The notes under the pieces: generated by a model
The model's input: only the letters and a program-made list of their open reading frames with translations
What the model was told of the DNA's origin: nothing
Databases searched by the model: none
Shown: positions 16,306-24,105 of the stretch, piece after piece
How positions within the stretch are numbered: position 1 is the first letter of the stretch
Layout of the letters: every line of letters begins with the position of its first letter
From: a bacterium 1xD42-67
GTDB taxonomy: Bacteria > Bacillota > Clostridia > Oscillospirales > Oscillospiraceae
Reading direction: 5' to 3'
NCBI GenBank assembly: GCA_003612335.1
Contig: RAYO01000015.1
Coordinates: 30,556 to 94,555 of the forward strand
Length of the DNA: 64,000 nt
Translations under genes and position numbers: made by a program

Positions 16306-16500
16306 AAAAAAGCCTCCTTTCGAAAGGAGGTGCCTCAGTTCGCAAACTGGGGCGGAGGATCGTATTTTGCCGAAGGCAAAATGTGTGAAGCACACAAGTA
16401 TCCAAAAGCCTTATTTACTTCGTATGTTCGGCTTCGCCGAACGCGATCCTCAGTCGGCCCGCGGCTGACAGCTCCTTTCAAAAGGAGCCTTTTGGTGCGG
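16306..16500 (+). repeat. Hairpin-rich dispersed repeat, copy B
   Basis: A non-coding element between yhbY and nadD-yqeK. Its core at 16355-16451 (97 bp) is bounded by GAGGATCG / CGATCCTC, the same pair as copy A, with internal CGTATTTTGCCGAAGGC and CCTTATTTACTTCGTATG. Outer hairpins are CCTCCTTTCGAAAGGAGG (left) and GCTCCTTTCAAAAGGAGC followed by CTTTTGG (right). The right hairpin plus its T-run could also stop transcription. Confidence 0.8.
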
Positions 16501-16539
16501 ACTTGAACCATTTTCATTCTGAATAAGGCGGTGTTTCCA

Positions 16540-17751
16540 ATGAAGATCGGGATCTTTGGCGGGACCTTCAACCCGCCCCATCTGGGCCATCTGGCGGCGG
16601 CCCAGACGGCCATCGATGTGCTGGGACTGGACAAGCTGCTCATCATCCCAGACGCCATCCCGCCTCACAAGGCGCTGCCGGAGAACACGCCCGCTCCGGA
16701 GCACCGGCTGGCCATGGCGGCCAAGCTGGGGGACGCCCTGCTCCTGCCCGAGGTGACGGAGGTATCCTCCATCGAGCTGGACCGGGCCGGGAAGAGCTAC
16801 ACCTCCGACACCCTGGCGGCCCTGCGGGAGCAGTACCCAGAGGCAGAGCTGTGGCTCCTCATGGGGACGGACATGTTCCTCACCCTCCACCAGTGGCACG
16901 AGCCGGAGCGGATCTTGTCCCTGGCGGGGATCTGCGCCTTCGGCCGGACCGAACAGGACGGCGAGGCCCTCTTCGCCCCTCAGCGGGAGCATCTGATGGC
17001 GACCTTCCCCGGCGCGAAGATCGTCACCATCTCCCTGCCCGGGCTGGTGGACATCTCCTCCACCCAGCTGCGGGCGATGCTGGCGAAGGGAGAGGGGGCG
17101 GACGATCTGCTCCCCTCGGTCTACGGCTACATCCTGATGAAGGGGCTCTATGATACCCACGCCGACCTAAAGCACTTGGATATCCCCCAGCTGCGGGCCT
17201 GTTCCTACGCCCTGGTCCTGGCCAAGCGGGTGCGACACATCCGTGGGACCGAGGAGGAGGCGGTGCGGCTGGCCCAGCGGTGGGGAGCGGACGAGACCAT
17301 GGCCCGCCGGGCAGGGATCCTCCATGACTGCACCAAGTATCTGTCCGGACAGGAGCACATCGCCATCTGCGAGCAGTACGGAGTACCTCTGGACAGCCTG
17401 GAGCGCACCGCCCCCAAGCTGCTCCACTCCAAGACGGGGGCGTGTATCGCCCGGCACGTTTTTGGAGAACCTGATGAGGTATATGAGGCCATCTTTTGGC
17501 ACACCACCGCCAAGGCGGACATGACCACCCTGGAAAAGATCCTGTACGTGGCCGACTACATGGAGCCCAACCGGGCCTTCGACGGGGTGGAGCGCCTGCG
17601 GGAGCTGGCCTATCGTGACCTGGACAAGGCTCTGCTCCTGGGGGTGGAGACCACCATCCAGGAGATGGAGGAGCGAAAGCTCCCCGTCCATTCCAACACC
17701 CTCCAGGCACAGGCTTGGCTGAAGGGACACGGTGTAACGACAGAGGGATAG
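16540..17751 (+). CDS. nadD: NadD-YqeK fusion: nicotinate-nucleotide adenylyltransferase + HD-domain hydrolase
   Basis: A protein of about 403 residues. Residues 1-195 are NadD: IGIFGGTFNPPHLGHL (the nucleotidyltransferase HxGH) and a C-terminal ISSTQLRAML motif. Residues about 205-400 are an HD-domain protein of the YqeK type: H in RVRHIRGTEEEA, HD in GILHDCTKY, then IFWHTTAKADMT and VADYMEPNR. NadD makes deamido-NAD from NaMN. YqeK homologs hydrolyse diadenosine tetraphosphate (Ap4A). The two are separate adjacent genes in Bacillus. The ATG at 16540 is preferred over the GTG at 16531 because AAGGCGG (16524-16530) is spaced for it. Confidence 0.93.
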   Translation: MKIGIFGGTFNPPHLGHLAAAQTAIDVLGLDKLLIIPDAIPPHKALPENTPAPEHRLAMAAKLGDALLLPEVTEVSSIELDRAGKSYTSDTLAALREQYPEAELWLLMGTDMFLTLHQWHEPERILSLAGICAFGRTEQDGEALFAPQREHLMATFPGAKIVTISLPGLVDISSTQLRAMLAKGEGADDLLPSVYGYILMKGLYDTHADLKHLDIPQLRACSYALVLAKRVRHIRGTEEEAVRLAQRWGADETMARRAGILHDCTKYLSGQEHIAICEQYGVPLDSLERTAPKLLHSKTGACIARHVFGEPDEVYEAIFWHTTAKADMTTLEKILYVADYMEPNRAFDGVERLRELAYRDLDKALLLGVETTIQEMEERKLPVHSNTLQAQAWLKGHGVTTEG

Positions 17752-17757
17752 AGCGTT

Positions 17758-19359
17758 ATGAGCGAAAAGAAAGAGAACCAAGAAAAACACTGCGAATGGG
17801 AGGCGGCCGGAGGCCGGTCCTCCCTGAAGACATGGTGGGCCCAGCACCGCGCCTGGGTGAAGGGCCTGGACAAGAAGCACCGGCTGAGATACCGCCTGTT
17901 CCAGGGGCTGGTGGTGTTCTCCATCCTGGTCCTGGCCCTGTTCCTATGGCTGCGGGCCTGGATCCGGCTGCCCGATGTGCCCGACCCGCCCCAGCCCATC
18001 CAGCCCGGCCCTGGGAGCAGCAGCAGCTCCCAGACGGGGCCCGCCCTGGAGTATGAGGGGGCGGAGCTGCCAGAGGTGATCCGGAGCGGCCGGAAAGAGG
18101 GCTACTACACCTTCCTGGTGGCGGGACAGGATGAGATCAGCGGCGCCACCGACACTATGATCCTCTTCACCTATGACACCAAGGGCCAAAAGGTGAGTGC
18201 CATCAGCCTGCTGCGGGATACTATGATCAATACCAAAGCAGGGAGCAAGCGGCTGAACACGGTATACGCCCGGAACCGGGGAGGGCGAGACCTGCCGGAT
18301 AAGGAGCGGGTGGAGAAGGGCATGACCGCTCTGAAGCAGGAGGTGAGCAAGCTCACCGGCATCTACCCCGACTTCTACGTCCTGGTGGAGTGGGAGGCCA
18401 TCGGCGAGCTGGTGGACGCCATCGGCGGAGTGGAGTTCGAGGTCCCCTTCCTCATGAACTATAAGGACCCCTATCAGGACCTGGTCATCTACCAGGAGCC
18501 GGGCCTGCGCACCCTGGACGGCCGGGACGCCATGGAGGTGATCCGGTTCCGCAAGAACAGCGACGGATCCCATCAGCTGGGGGACGCGGGACGCACCCAG
18601 ATCCAGCGGGACTTCCTCACAGCGGTCTTGAAGGAGTGCCTCAAGCCCGAGATCCTCCTCAAGCTGCCCACCCTGGCCCAGATCTTCATGGACAATGTGG
18701 ACACCGACCTGACCATCGGCAACATCCTGGCCTTTGCTCAGCTGGCAGTGGGGATGGACACAGAGAAGGATGTGAAGTTCGTCTCCATGCCCTATGACAA
18801 TGCCTGGTATGGAGGGGCCGCCATGGCGGTGGCACGGCAGGAGGAGCTGCTGGAGCTGCTCAACGACGGGCTGGATCCCTATCTGGACGAGATCAAGGCC
18901 AGCGACCTCCAGCTGATCTACCGGAAGAGCGGCGGGGGCTATGACGTGACCAACGGCACCTTGGCCGATCCGGCTATGGGCCGGGTGCCGCCTCCCACTC
19001 CCCCCAAGGAGGAGGAGCCCGCCGGCTCGGACGAAAACAGCGGCCCTGCGCAGTCCGGTGAGGCTCAGCAGCCCAGTGGGACGCAGTCTCCTGGGACGGG
19101 CGACACGTCTCAGCCCGGCGGGACGGGCGACACGTCTCAGCCCGGCGGGACGCAGTCCCCTGGGACGGGCGACACGTCTCAGCCTGGCGGGACACAGCCG
19201 CCGGCGGGGACCGGCGATACCTCCCAGCCCGGCGGGACAGAGCAGCCGGGTGATATCAGAGACATCGACCCGGCGAAGATCTTCCCAGACCCCTCCCCAG
19301 ATATCCAGAACGACACAGGCGGGACGCCTGGACAGGACCCTTTGCAGGCCGCAGCCTGA
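17758..19359 (+). CDS. LytR-CpsA-Psr (LCP) family cell-wall polymer ligase
   Basis: A 533-residue protein with a basic cytoplasmic N-terminus, one membrane segment (about 47-68, LVVFSILVLALFLWLRAW) and an extracellular LCP domain (about 100-390). Visible LCP motifs are ATDTMILF, ISLLRDTMI, RLNTVYARN, GIYPDFYV and IRFRKNSDG. LCP enzymes transfer teichoic-acid-like polymers from lipid carriers to peptidoglycan. The tail of about 110 residues is a low-complexity Pro/Gly/Thr/Ser stretch with four near-identical GTGDTSQPGGT repeats. The nadD-yqeK, LCP, rsfS order is common in clostridia. Confidence 0.93.
   Translation: MSEKKENQEKHCEWEAAGGRSSLKTWWAQHRAWVKGLDKKHRLRYRLFQGLVVFSILVLALFLWLRAWIRLPDVPDPPQPIQPGPGSSSSSQTGPALEYEGAELPEVIRSGRKEGYYTFLVAGQDEISGATDTMILFTYDTKGQKVSAISLLRDTMINTKAGSKRLNTVYARNRGGRDLPDKERVEKGMTALKQEVSKLTGIYPDFYVLVEWEAIGELVDAIGGVEFEVPFLMNYKDPYQDLVIYQEPGLRTLDGRDAMEVIRFRKNSDGSHQLGDAGRTQIQRDFLTAVLKECLKPEILLKLPTLAQIFMDNVDTDLTIGNILAFAQLAVGMDTEKDVKFVSMPYDNAWYGGAAMAVARQEELLELLNDGLDPYLDEIKASDLQLIYRKSGGGYDVTNGTLADPAMGRVPPPTPPKEEEPAGSDENSGPAQSGEAQQPSGTQSPGTGDTSQPGGTGDTSQPGGTQSPGTGDTSQPGGTQPPAGTGDTSQPGGTEQPGDIRDIDPAKIFPDPSPDIQNDTGGTPGQDPLQAAA
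19093..19236 (+). repeat. In-frame tandem repeats in the LCP tail
   Basis: The unit GGGACGGGCGACACGTCTCA and variants recur at about 19093, 19120 and 19162, with a diverged fourth copy near 19206. Each encodes GTGDTSQPGG. The first copies are nearly identical in DNA, so copy number is likely to vary between strains. Confidence 0.8.
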
Positions 19360-19386
19360 CGAAGGGATCAGAGAGGAGAAAAATAG

Positions 19387-19776
19387 ATGGATTCCTATGA
19401 GCTGGCGATCCTGCTGGCCAGAACGCTGGACAGCAAAAAGGGCGGAGACCTCAAGGTGCTGAAGACAGAGGGCCTCACCACCCTGGCCGACTACTTCGTC
19501 ATCTGCACCGCTACCTCCAACACCCAGGTCAAGGCGATGTCCGACGCCTGTGAGGAGGCTGTAGAGCGGAACGGCGAGCGGGCCCACCACATCGAGGGCC
19601 ACCGTGGGGGCACCTGGCTGCTCATGGACTTCTCCGCCGTGGTGGTCCACGTCTTCACTGACGAGGCCCGGAAGTTCTACGACCTGGAGCGGCTGTGGAG
19701 CGACGCCGAGGAGATCGACATCTCCAAGGCCCTGGACGAGATGCCCAAGCATCAGAACTGGAGGTCGGCGACCTGA
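19387..19776 (+). CDS. rsfS: Ribosomal silencing factor RsfS
   Basis: A 129-residue protein containing the RsfS/Oligomerization domain: LARTLDSKKGGDLKVL, TTLADYFVICTATSNTQVKA and GTWLLMDFSAVVVHVF. It binds uL14 on the 50S subunit and blocks subunit joining under starvation. It is the last gene of the nadD-LCP-rsfS unit and is closed by a perfect terminator. Confidence 0.96.
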   Translation: MDSYELAILLARTLDSKKGGDLKVLKTEGLTTLADYFVICTATSNTQVKAMSDACEEAVERNGERAHHIEGHRGGTWLLMDFSAVVVHVFTDEARKFYDLERLWSDAEEIDISKALDEMPKHQNWRSAT

Positions 19777-19783
19777 CGAAAGA

Positions 19784-19815
19784 GAGCCCCGTGTCCCTGA
19801 TGGGACACGGGGCTC
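19784..19815 (+). terminator. Terminator after rsfS
   Basis: A 14-bp stem GAGCCCCGTGTCCC / GGGACACGGGGCTC around a TGAT loop. The trailing T content is low (TGTCATGTTG). Confidence 0.75.
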
Positions 19816-19858
19816 TGTCATGTTGCCGGCGGGATCGGAGCGGGGCCTATCGGCGATC

Positions 19859-20338
19859 TCACCCCTCCTCCTGCCACCCCTTGCACACATCGATCCACCC
19901 CAGGGAATGGGAATATCCCGCCAGCTCTTCACAGGTGAGCTGGATGGCGGAATTGCCGCTCCCGGCGGCGGGGAAGACAGTGTCGAACCGCTGGAGGGAG
20001 ACGTCCAGATAGGTCCTGACCCCCTCCGGGTTGGCAAAGGGACACACCCCGCCCACGGCGTGGCCGGTGAAGGCGGACACCTGCTCCTGTGTGAGCATCT
20101 TGGCCTTGGTGTGGAACAGGGCCTTATATCTGCTGTTGTCGATCTTGGCGTCCCCCGCAGTCACGATGAGGACGCAGCCGTCCTCCACCAGGAAGGAGAG
20201 GGTCTTGGCGATTCGGGCGGGGATCACCCCCACCGCCTGGGCGGCCAGCTCCACTGTGGCGCTGGAGACAGGGAACTCCAAAATATCCCCCTCCCGGCCC
20301 AGAGGGCGGAAGTAGTCCCGTACCTTTTCGATGGACAT
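19859..20338 (-). CDS. ybaK: YbaK/EbsC-family aminoacyl-tRNA deacylase
   Basis: A 159-residue protein. The YbaK fold is recognised by VELAAQAVGVIPARIAKTL, GKIDN-like AGDAKIDNSRYK, and the GHAVGGVCPFANPEGV loop that shapes the active site in Cys-tRNA(Pro) or Ala-tRNA(Pro) deacylases. It clears mischarged tRNA in trans. The exact substrate cannot be set from sequence alone. The next upstream minus-strand gene, a thioesterase, ends three bases before its start, so the two form an operon. Confidence 0.88.
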   Translation of the reverse strand: MSIEKVRDYFRPLGREGDILEFPVSSATVELAAQAVGVIPARIAKTLSFLVEDGCVLIVTAGDAKIDNSRYKALFHTKAKMLTQEQVSAFTGHAVGGVCPFANPEGVRTYLDVSLQRFDTVFPAAGSGNSAIQLTCEELAGYSHSLGWIDVCKGWQEEG

Positions 20339-20341
20339 CCC

Positions 20342-20734
20342 TCAGCCCTCCAGCTTCCTGGCCGTTTTGGCCAGGAACCGCTCGTCGGTAATGATGAAGC
20401 GCTCATGGGCCCCCTGGCCGATGGGGCCCCTCTCATCATAGGCGGCCACCTTCAGGACCAGCCGCTTGCCGTCCACCTCGGTGACCTCGCTCTCTGCCCA
20501 GACCTTCATCCCCACCGGGGTGGCGCTGTCGTGGGAGATGTCCAGCTTGGTGCCCACGGTGCTCTGGCCCTCCTCCAGATGGGGGGCGATGGATTTCCAG
20601 GCCGCCTCCTCCATCAGGGCGCACATAAAAGGGGTCCCAAATACAGGCAGGGCCCCGGAACAGGCCGCCTGTGCGGTGTTGGCATCGCTGACGACCGTCT
20701 CGGCGCGGCCCTTCAGCCCCACTGTAACAGACAT
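20342..20734 (-). CDS. Thioesterase-family (FlK-like hotdog) protein
   Basis: A 130-residue single hotdog domain starting at ATG 20734, after AAAGGAGGA. The pattern TPFMCALMEEAAWKSI, then GTKLDISHDSATPVGMKV and a GxGxHERFII ending, is that of the fluoroacetyl-CoA thioesterase FlK group. In most bacteria such proteins hydrolyse unidentified acyl-CoAs. It is translated first in a two-gene operon with the YbaK gene. The substrate is unknown. Confidence 0.85.
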   Translation of the reverse strand: MSVTVGLKGRAETVVSDANTAQAACSGALPVFGTPFMCALMEEAAWKSIAPHLEEGQSTVGTKLDISHDSATPVGMKVWAESEVTEVDGKRLVLKVAAYDERGPIGQGAHERFIITDERFLAKTARKLEG

Positions 20735-20846
20735 AAAAATGTCCTCCTTTCTCTTTGGTCCCCATATTATAGCACAAGGGATAGAAGAAATCCAGAAAAA
20801 CTCTCGCCTGCAGGGCAGGCTCCCTTCGTCTAAGGGGCCTTCCATC

Positions 20847-22124
20847 CTACATCTCGCTGCGGATATCCGCCATGGCGTTGACCACCGCCCAGCCCTGGGG
20901 GAAGGGGCGGTCCAGATTCCAGACGCCCACGCCGTACAGGCCAAAGCCGAAGGCCAGTTCCAGCTTGGCCCGGATGGATCGGGCGTCCTCGAACCAGACC
21001 TCGTGCTCCCTTCCCTGACCGTCCACATACCGGAACCAGGGGGCCTGGACCTGCTCGTCATACCGGATCGCGGACCGCCGGTCCCAGGCCAGCCGGACCG
21101 CCGCCACATTGTCCAGGGACTGGGCCCGCGCCCCCTCCCGGAAGGGGAGGGCCCAGTCGTAGCCGTAGTTGGGGATGCCCAGATAGAGCTGGCCGGGGGC
21201 GAACTCTGTCAGGGCGTACTCCACGACCCGGCGCACCTGGGGCAGAGGGGCCACCGCCATGGGCGGGCTGGCCGGATTGCCCCATTCATAGGTCATCAGC
21301 AGGGCGAAATCCACCGACTGGGCGATTTGGTGATAGTCGATGCCCTCATAGAGCCGGCCGGGCTGATCCCCAGAGGTCTTGGGGGCCAGGGCGACGATCA
21401 GGGGCAGGCCCCGCGGGACGAGGGCCCGGCGCAGCCGGGCCAGAAAACGGGCATAGGTCTGGGCGTCCTCCCTGCGGACATACTCGAAGTCCACATCCAC
21501 CCCCCGATAGCCTCTGCGGCCGATGGTGCGGAGGATCTCCCCGATCAGCTCCTCCTGATCCTCCCTGTCCTCCAGCAGCTCATGGGCCAGCTCCGGAGAG
21601 AACCTCCCCTCCTCGTCCAGGTTGGACAGGTGGAGGATGGGGGCCACCCGGCTCTGGAGGGCGGCGTTCACCAGGGCCTCGTCCCGAAGGGGGATCAGAT
21701 CGTCTCCGTCGAAGCGGTAGGTGAAGGGAGTGAGCTGAGACAGATAGGGCAGGACCGACTGGAACAGGTCTCGGCCGATGGAGGGATAGGAGTAGGCATT
21801 GACAGTAAGGGCCCCTCTGGGCCGGGAAGCGTACTCCACCACGATCTTCTGTCCGGGATAGATCAGGTCCCGGCCGCGGAGCACAGGGTTATCGCGCAGG
21901 AGCTGGGCCACAGTGGTGTCGTGCATCTGGGCGATGGAATACAAGGAATCCCCCGCCCGGACGGTGTGGGTCAGCTCAGGATACTGGACCACGATGGCCT
22001 GCCCCACCACCAGCTGGGAGGGGTCAGGGAGCTGATTGTCCTGGATCAGCCGGTCCATCGAGACGCCGTATCGCTGGGACAGCTGGTACATGGTATCGCC
22101 GGGCTGGACGACATGGATATCCAT
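20847..22124 (-). CDS. sleL: LysM + glycoside hydrolase 18 spore-cortex glucosaminidase (SleL/YaaH-like)
   Basis: A 425-residue protein with two N-terminal LysM domains (about 1-46, VVQPGDTMYQLSQRYGVS; and 50-95, TVRAGDSLYSIAQMH) and no signal peptide, as expected for a protein loaded onto the spore from the mother cell. The GH18 barrel has the catalytic DxxDxDxE motif in RGVDVDFEYV and a C-terminal AFGLYGVGVWNL strand. It cleaves cortex peptidoglycan fragments during germination. The ATG at 22124 follows AAAGGAGGGAG. It is co-directional with, and 14 bases after, the amidase gene that carries a sporulation-type promoter. Confidence 0.92.
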   Translation of the reverse strand: MDIHVVQPGDTMYQLSQRYGVSMDRLIQDNQLPDPSQLVVGQAIVVQYPELTHTVRAGDSLYSIAQMHDTTVAQLLRDNPVLRGRDLIYPGQKIVVEYASRPRGALTVNAYSYPSIGRDLFQSVLPYLSQLTPFTYRFDGDDLIPLRDEALVNAALQSRVAPILHLSNLDEEGRFSPELAHELLEDREDQEELIGEILRTIGRRGYRGVDVDFEYVRREDAQTYARFLARLRRALVPRGLPLIVALAPKTSGDQPGRLYEGIDYHQIAQSVDFALLMTYEWGNPASPPMAVAPLPQVRRVVEYALTEFAPGQLYLGIPNYGYDWALPFREGARAQSLDNVAAVRLAWDRRSAIRYDEQVQAPWFRYVDGQGREHEVWFEDARSIRAKLELAFGFGLYGVGVWNLDRPFPQGWAVVNAMADIRSEM

Positions 22125-22138
22125 TGGGCTCCCTCCTT

Positions 22139-22879
22139 TCAGACTACCGTTACGAACTCGCTGCTGGCGTAGCCGATGGTGCCGTTGTAGTTCACCAGAT
22201 GCCAGCCGTTGGCGGTGTTGAGGATCGTGAGGGGGGCGCCGTCGGGGGCCTGGGCGACGATCGCGGCAGAGGTGTTGGGCCGGGCCCGGATGTTGAGGTT
22301 CCCCCACTCCACATCCACCACCCCAGGGCGGCGGTGCTCTGTCTCAAAAAAGGGGATTCCAAAGTATTCCGTCAGGGCAAGCACGATCACCCGGGCGGCG
22401 CTGTCCAGGTTGGCTTTGATCCAGGCGGCGTCCTCCGGATTGTCGTGAAAGGCCAGCTCGATGAGGACGGCGGGGGCCCTCACCCGGGCCACCTCTCCCA
22501 GGGTAGTGGTAGCCTCGGTGCGCACCTTGTTGGGGTCGGGATAGATGGTCTTCAGCCCATCGGCGATGAGCTCCGCAGCCCGCTGGCTGTTGGCGCTCCC
22601 AGGGTAGTAGAAGACGATGGATCCCCGGGCCTTGCCCGCCTGGGCTCCGGCGGCGGCGTTGGAGTGGAGGGCCAGGTGGAGGTCGTAGTCCCCCGCGTTG
22701 GAGGCCGCGATCGAGGAAGCGGCCGTCATATCCGGGGCGTTCCGGGCGTACCGGATCCCAGATGCGTCCAGCATGGGGACCATCTTGTCCGCCAGGAGAT
22801 TCATCCACTCCTCTTCCGTGCCTCCGTTGACATAAGGATTCCAGTCCTGTGTAGATGGGGACAGATATATGATGGGCAT
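22139..22879 (-). CDS. N-acetylmuramoyl-L-alanine amidase (Amidase_3) with SH3b domain
   Basis: A 246-residue protein with no signal peptide. The amidase_3 fold (1-175) has LHLALHSNAA (zinc His) and AVLIELAFHDNPED (catalytic Glu). The usual N-terminal DPGHGG is replaced by YLSPSTQ, so the first zinc His is not in its normal place. A C-terminal SH3b domain (about 183-246) would bind wall peptides. Pairing with a SleL-like gene and the CACC-N16-CATAGGATGG motif upstream points to a spore-wall or mother-cell hydrolase of the CwlC/CwlD type. Confidence 0.88.
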   Translation of the reverse strand: MPIIYLSPSTQDWNPYVNGGTEEEWMNLLADKMVPMLDASGIRYARNAPDMTAASSIAASNAGDYDLHLALHSNAAAGAQAGKARGSIVFYYPGSANSQRAAELIADGLKTIYPDPNKVRTEATTTLGEVARVRAPAVLIELAFHDNPEDAAWIKANLDSAARVIVLALTEYFGIPFFETEHRRPGVVDVEWGNLNIRARPNTSAAIVAQAPDGAPLTILNTANGWHLVNYNGTIGYASSEFVTVV

Positions 22880-22903
22880 AGCGATGCACCTCCCGATGTT
22901 TCC

Positions 22904-22933
22904 CCATCCTATGAAACGATCGTGGATTCGGTG
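22904..22933 (-). promoter_or_regulatory. Candidate sporulation promoter of the amidase-sleL operon
   Basis: On the minus strand, CACC (22933-22930) is followed 16 bases later by CATAGGATGG (22913-22904), about 25 bases upstream of the amidase start. It matches the dpaA and collagen-gene motifs apart from one extra spacer base. Confidence 0.55.
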
Positions 22934-22995
22934 CGACCGTCTGGGATCTTTTCCGTCTATATCAGTAGGAGCACAAAAAGAAAGGGAGGATCATA

Positions 22996-23970
22996 ATGGA
23001 ACGAAAACTTCTCGCGGTCAGTCTGGCCGCAGTCCTGCTGCTGTCCGGGTGCGGGGACAGATCCCTCGCTGGCGGAGCAGTCAAGGACGACATGGCCGCC
23101 AGCAGCCCCCCCAGCGGGGACTGGGGCGGCGAGTGGAACGGGGCCTTTGACATGACGACGGGCGGGGAGAGCATGGACAGTGCACCTGGAGAGCCGGCCC
23201 CTCCCCCCGAGGGCGAGCCTGCCGGCGGCTCCGTCTACCAGGACGCCCGGACCAAGCTGATCCGCCGGGCGGAGCTGGAGATCCAGACCGAGCAGTTCGA
23301 CCATAGCAAGGAGGCCCTGGACAGGCTGGTGGACAGCTGCGAGGGCTACTTCGAGAACGCCTCGGTCTACGGCGGGGGCCGGCGGGACGCCTATGCCAGC
23401 CGCCGGGGGGAGTATGTGGTCCGGATCCCGGCGGAGCGATACAGCCAGTTCCTGTCCGGCGCCGGGGACCTGGGCTATGTGACCAGCAGGACCGAGAGCA
23501 GCGAGGACGTGGGCGAGCAGTACTTCGACATCGAGGCCCGGCTCAAGACCCAGCGCACCAAGCAGGAGCGGCTGCTCTCCCTGCTGGAGAAGGCGGAGAC
23601 CATGGAGGATATCATCCTTTTGGAGGGGGCCCTGTCCGACGTGGAGTATCAGATCGAGATGTACTCCTCCGACCTGAATCGGTACGACTCCCTCATCGGC
23701 TTCTCCACCATCCGGATCTACATCAGTGAGGTTGGCCGGATCACCGAGGAGGTGGGTGAGACCGCCTCGCTGGGCCAGCGGATGTCGGCAGGGGTCCAGG
23801 CCAGCTTCCGGGCCCTGGACCAGGGGATCCAGGATCTGCTGGTCTGGGCGTCTTACAACCTGTTCTTCCTCATCATCCTGGCCGCAGCGGCCGCCGCAGG
23901 CATCATCATCGTGGCGCGATATCGGAAAAAACTGCGGAGCAGATCCGAGACGAGACCAGAGGAGGAGTGA
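22996..23970 (+). CDS. DUF4349 domain lipoprotein
   Basis: A 324-residue protein. A signal peptide with lipobox LLLSGCGD (Cys at about 17) is followed by a Gly/Pro-rich linker. The DUF4349 domain (about 85-270) has the RRAELEIQTEQFDHSKEAL start and a coiled-coil centre (RLKTQRTKQERLLSLLEKAETMED, named by its ends). A C-terminal membrane segment (about 288-310) is followed by a basic tail. The family is widespread in Firmicutes and of unknown function. It is monocistronic and closed by a strong terminator. Confidence 0.88.
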   Translation: MERKLLAVSLAAVLLLSGCGDRSLAGGAVKDDMAASSPPSGDWGGEWNGAFDMTTGGESMDSAPGEPAPPPEGEPAGGSVYQDARTKLIRRAELEIQTEQFDHSKEALDRLVDSCEGYFENASVYGGGRRDAYASRRGEYVVRIPAERYSQFLSGAGDLGYVTSRTESSEDVGEQYFDIEARLKTQRTKQERLLSLLEKAETMEDIILLEGALSDVEYQIEMYSSDLNRYDSLIGFSTIRIYISEVGRITEEVGETASLGQRMSAGVQASFRALDQGIQDLLVWASYNLFFLIILAAAAAAGIIIVARYRKKLRSRSETRPEEE

Positions 23971-23988
23971 CCAGCCCCTGTCAGGGAC

Positions 23989-24029
23989 AAAGACCGGGCG
24001 GTGTCTTGCTGACACCGCCCGGTCTTTTT
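23989..24029. terminator. Bidirectional terminator
   Basis: GACCGGGCGGTGTC (23992-24005) pairs with GACACCGCCCGGTC (24011-24024), flanked by AAA and TTTTT. It serves the DUF4349 gene and possibly the converging transporter gene. Confidence 0.9.
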
Positions 24030-24105
24030 ATCTCGATCTTAAGAAACTGCTGAACAGGAGCGGATCCTTTCCGTGCCGGCCATCTCCGGCCCCAGCGCTG
24101 GCCTT

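Noticed and set aside
13608..16500. A CRISPR array
   Set aside because: The repeats are two long, diverged, hairpin-containing copies 2.6 kb apart, not short identical units with regular spacers; no cas genes are present.
19093..19236. CRISPR-like short repeats in the LCP gene
   Set aside because: The repeats are in frame, encode GTGDTSQPGG and have no unique spacers.
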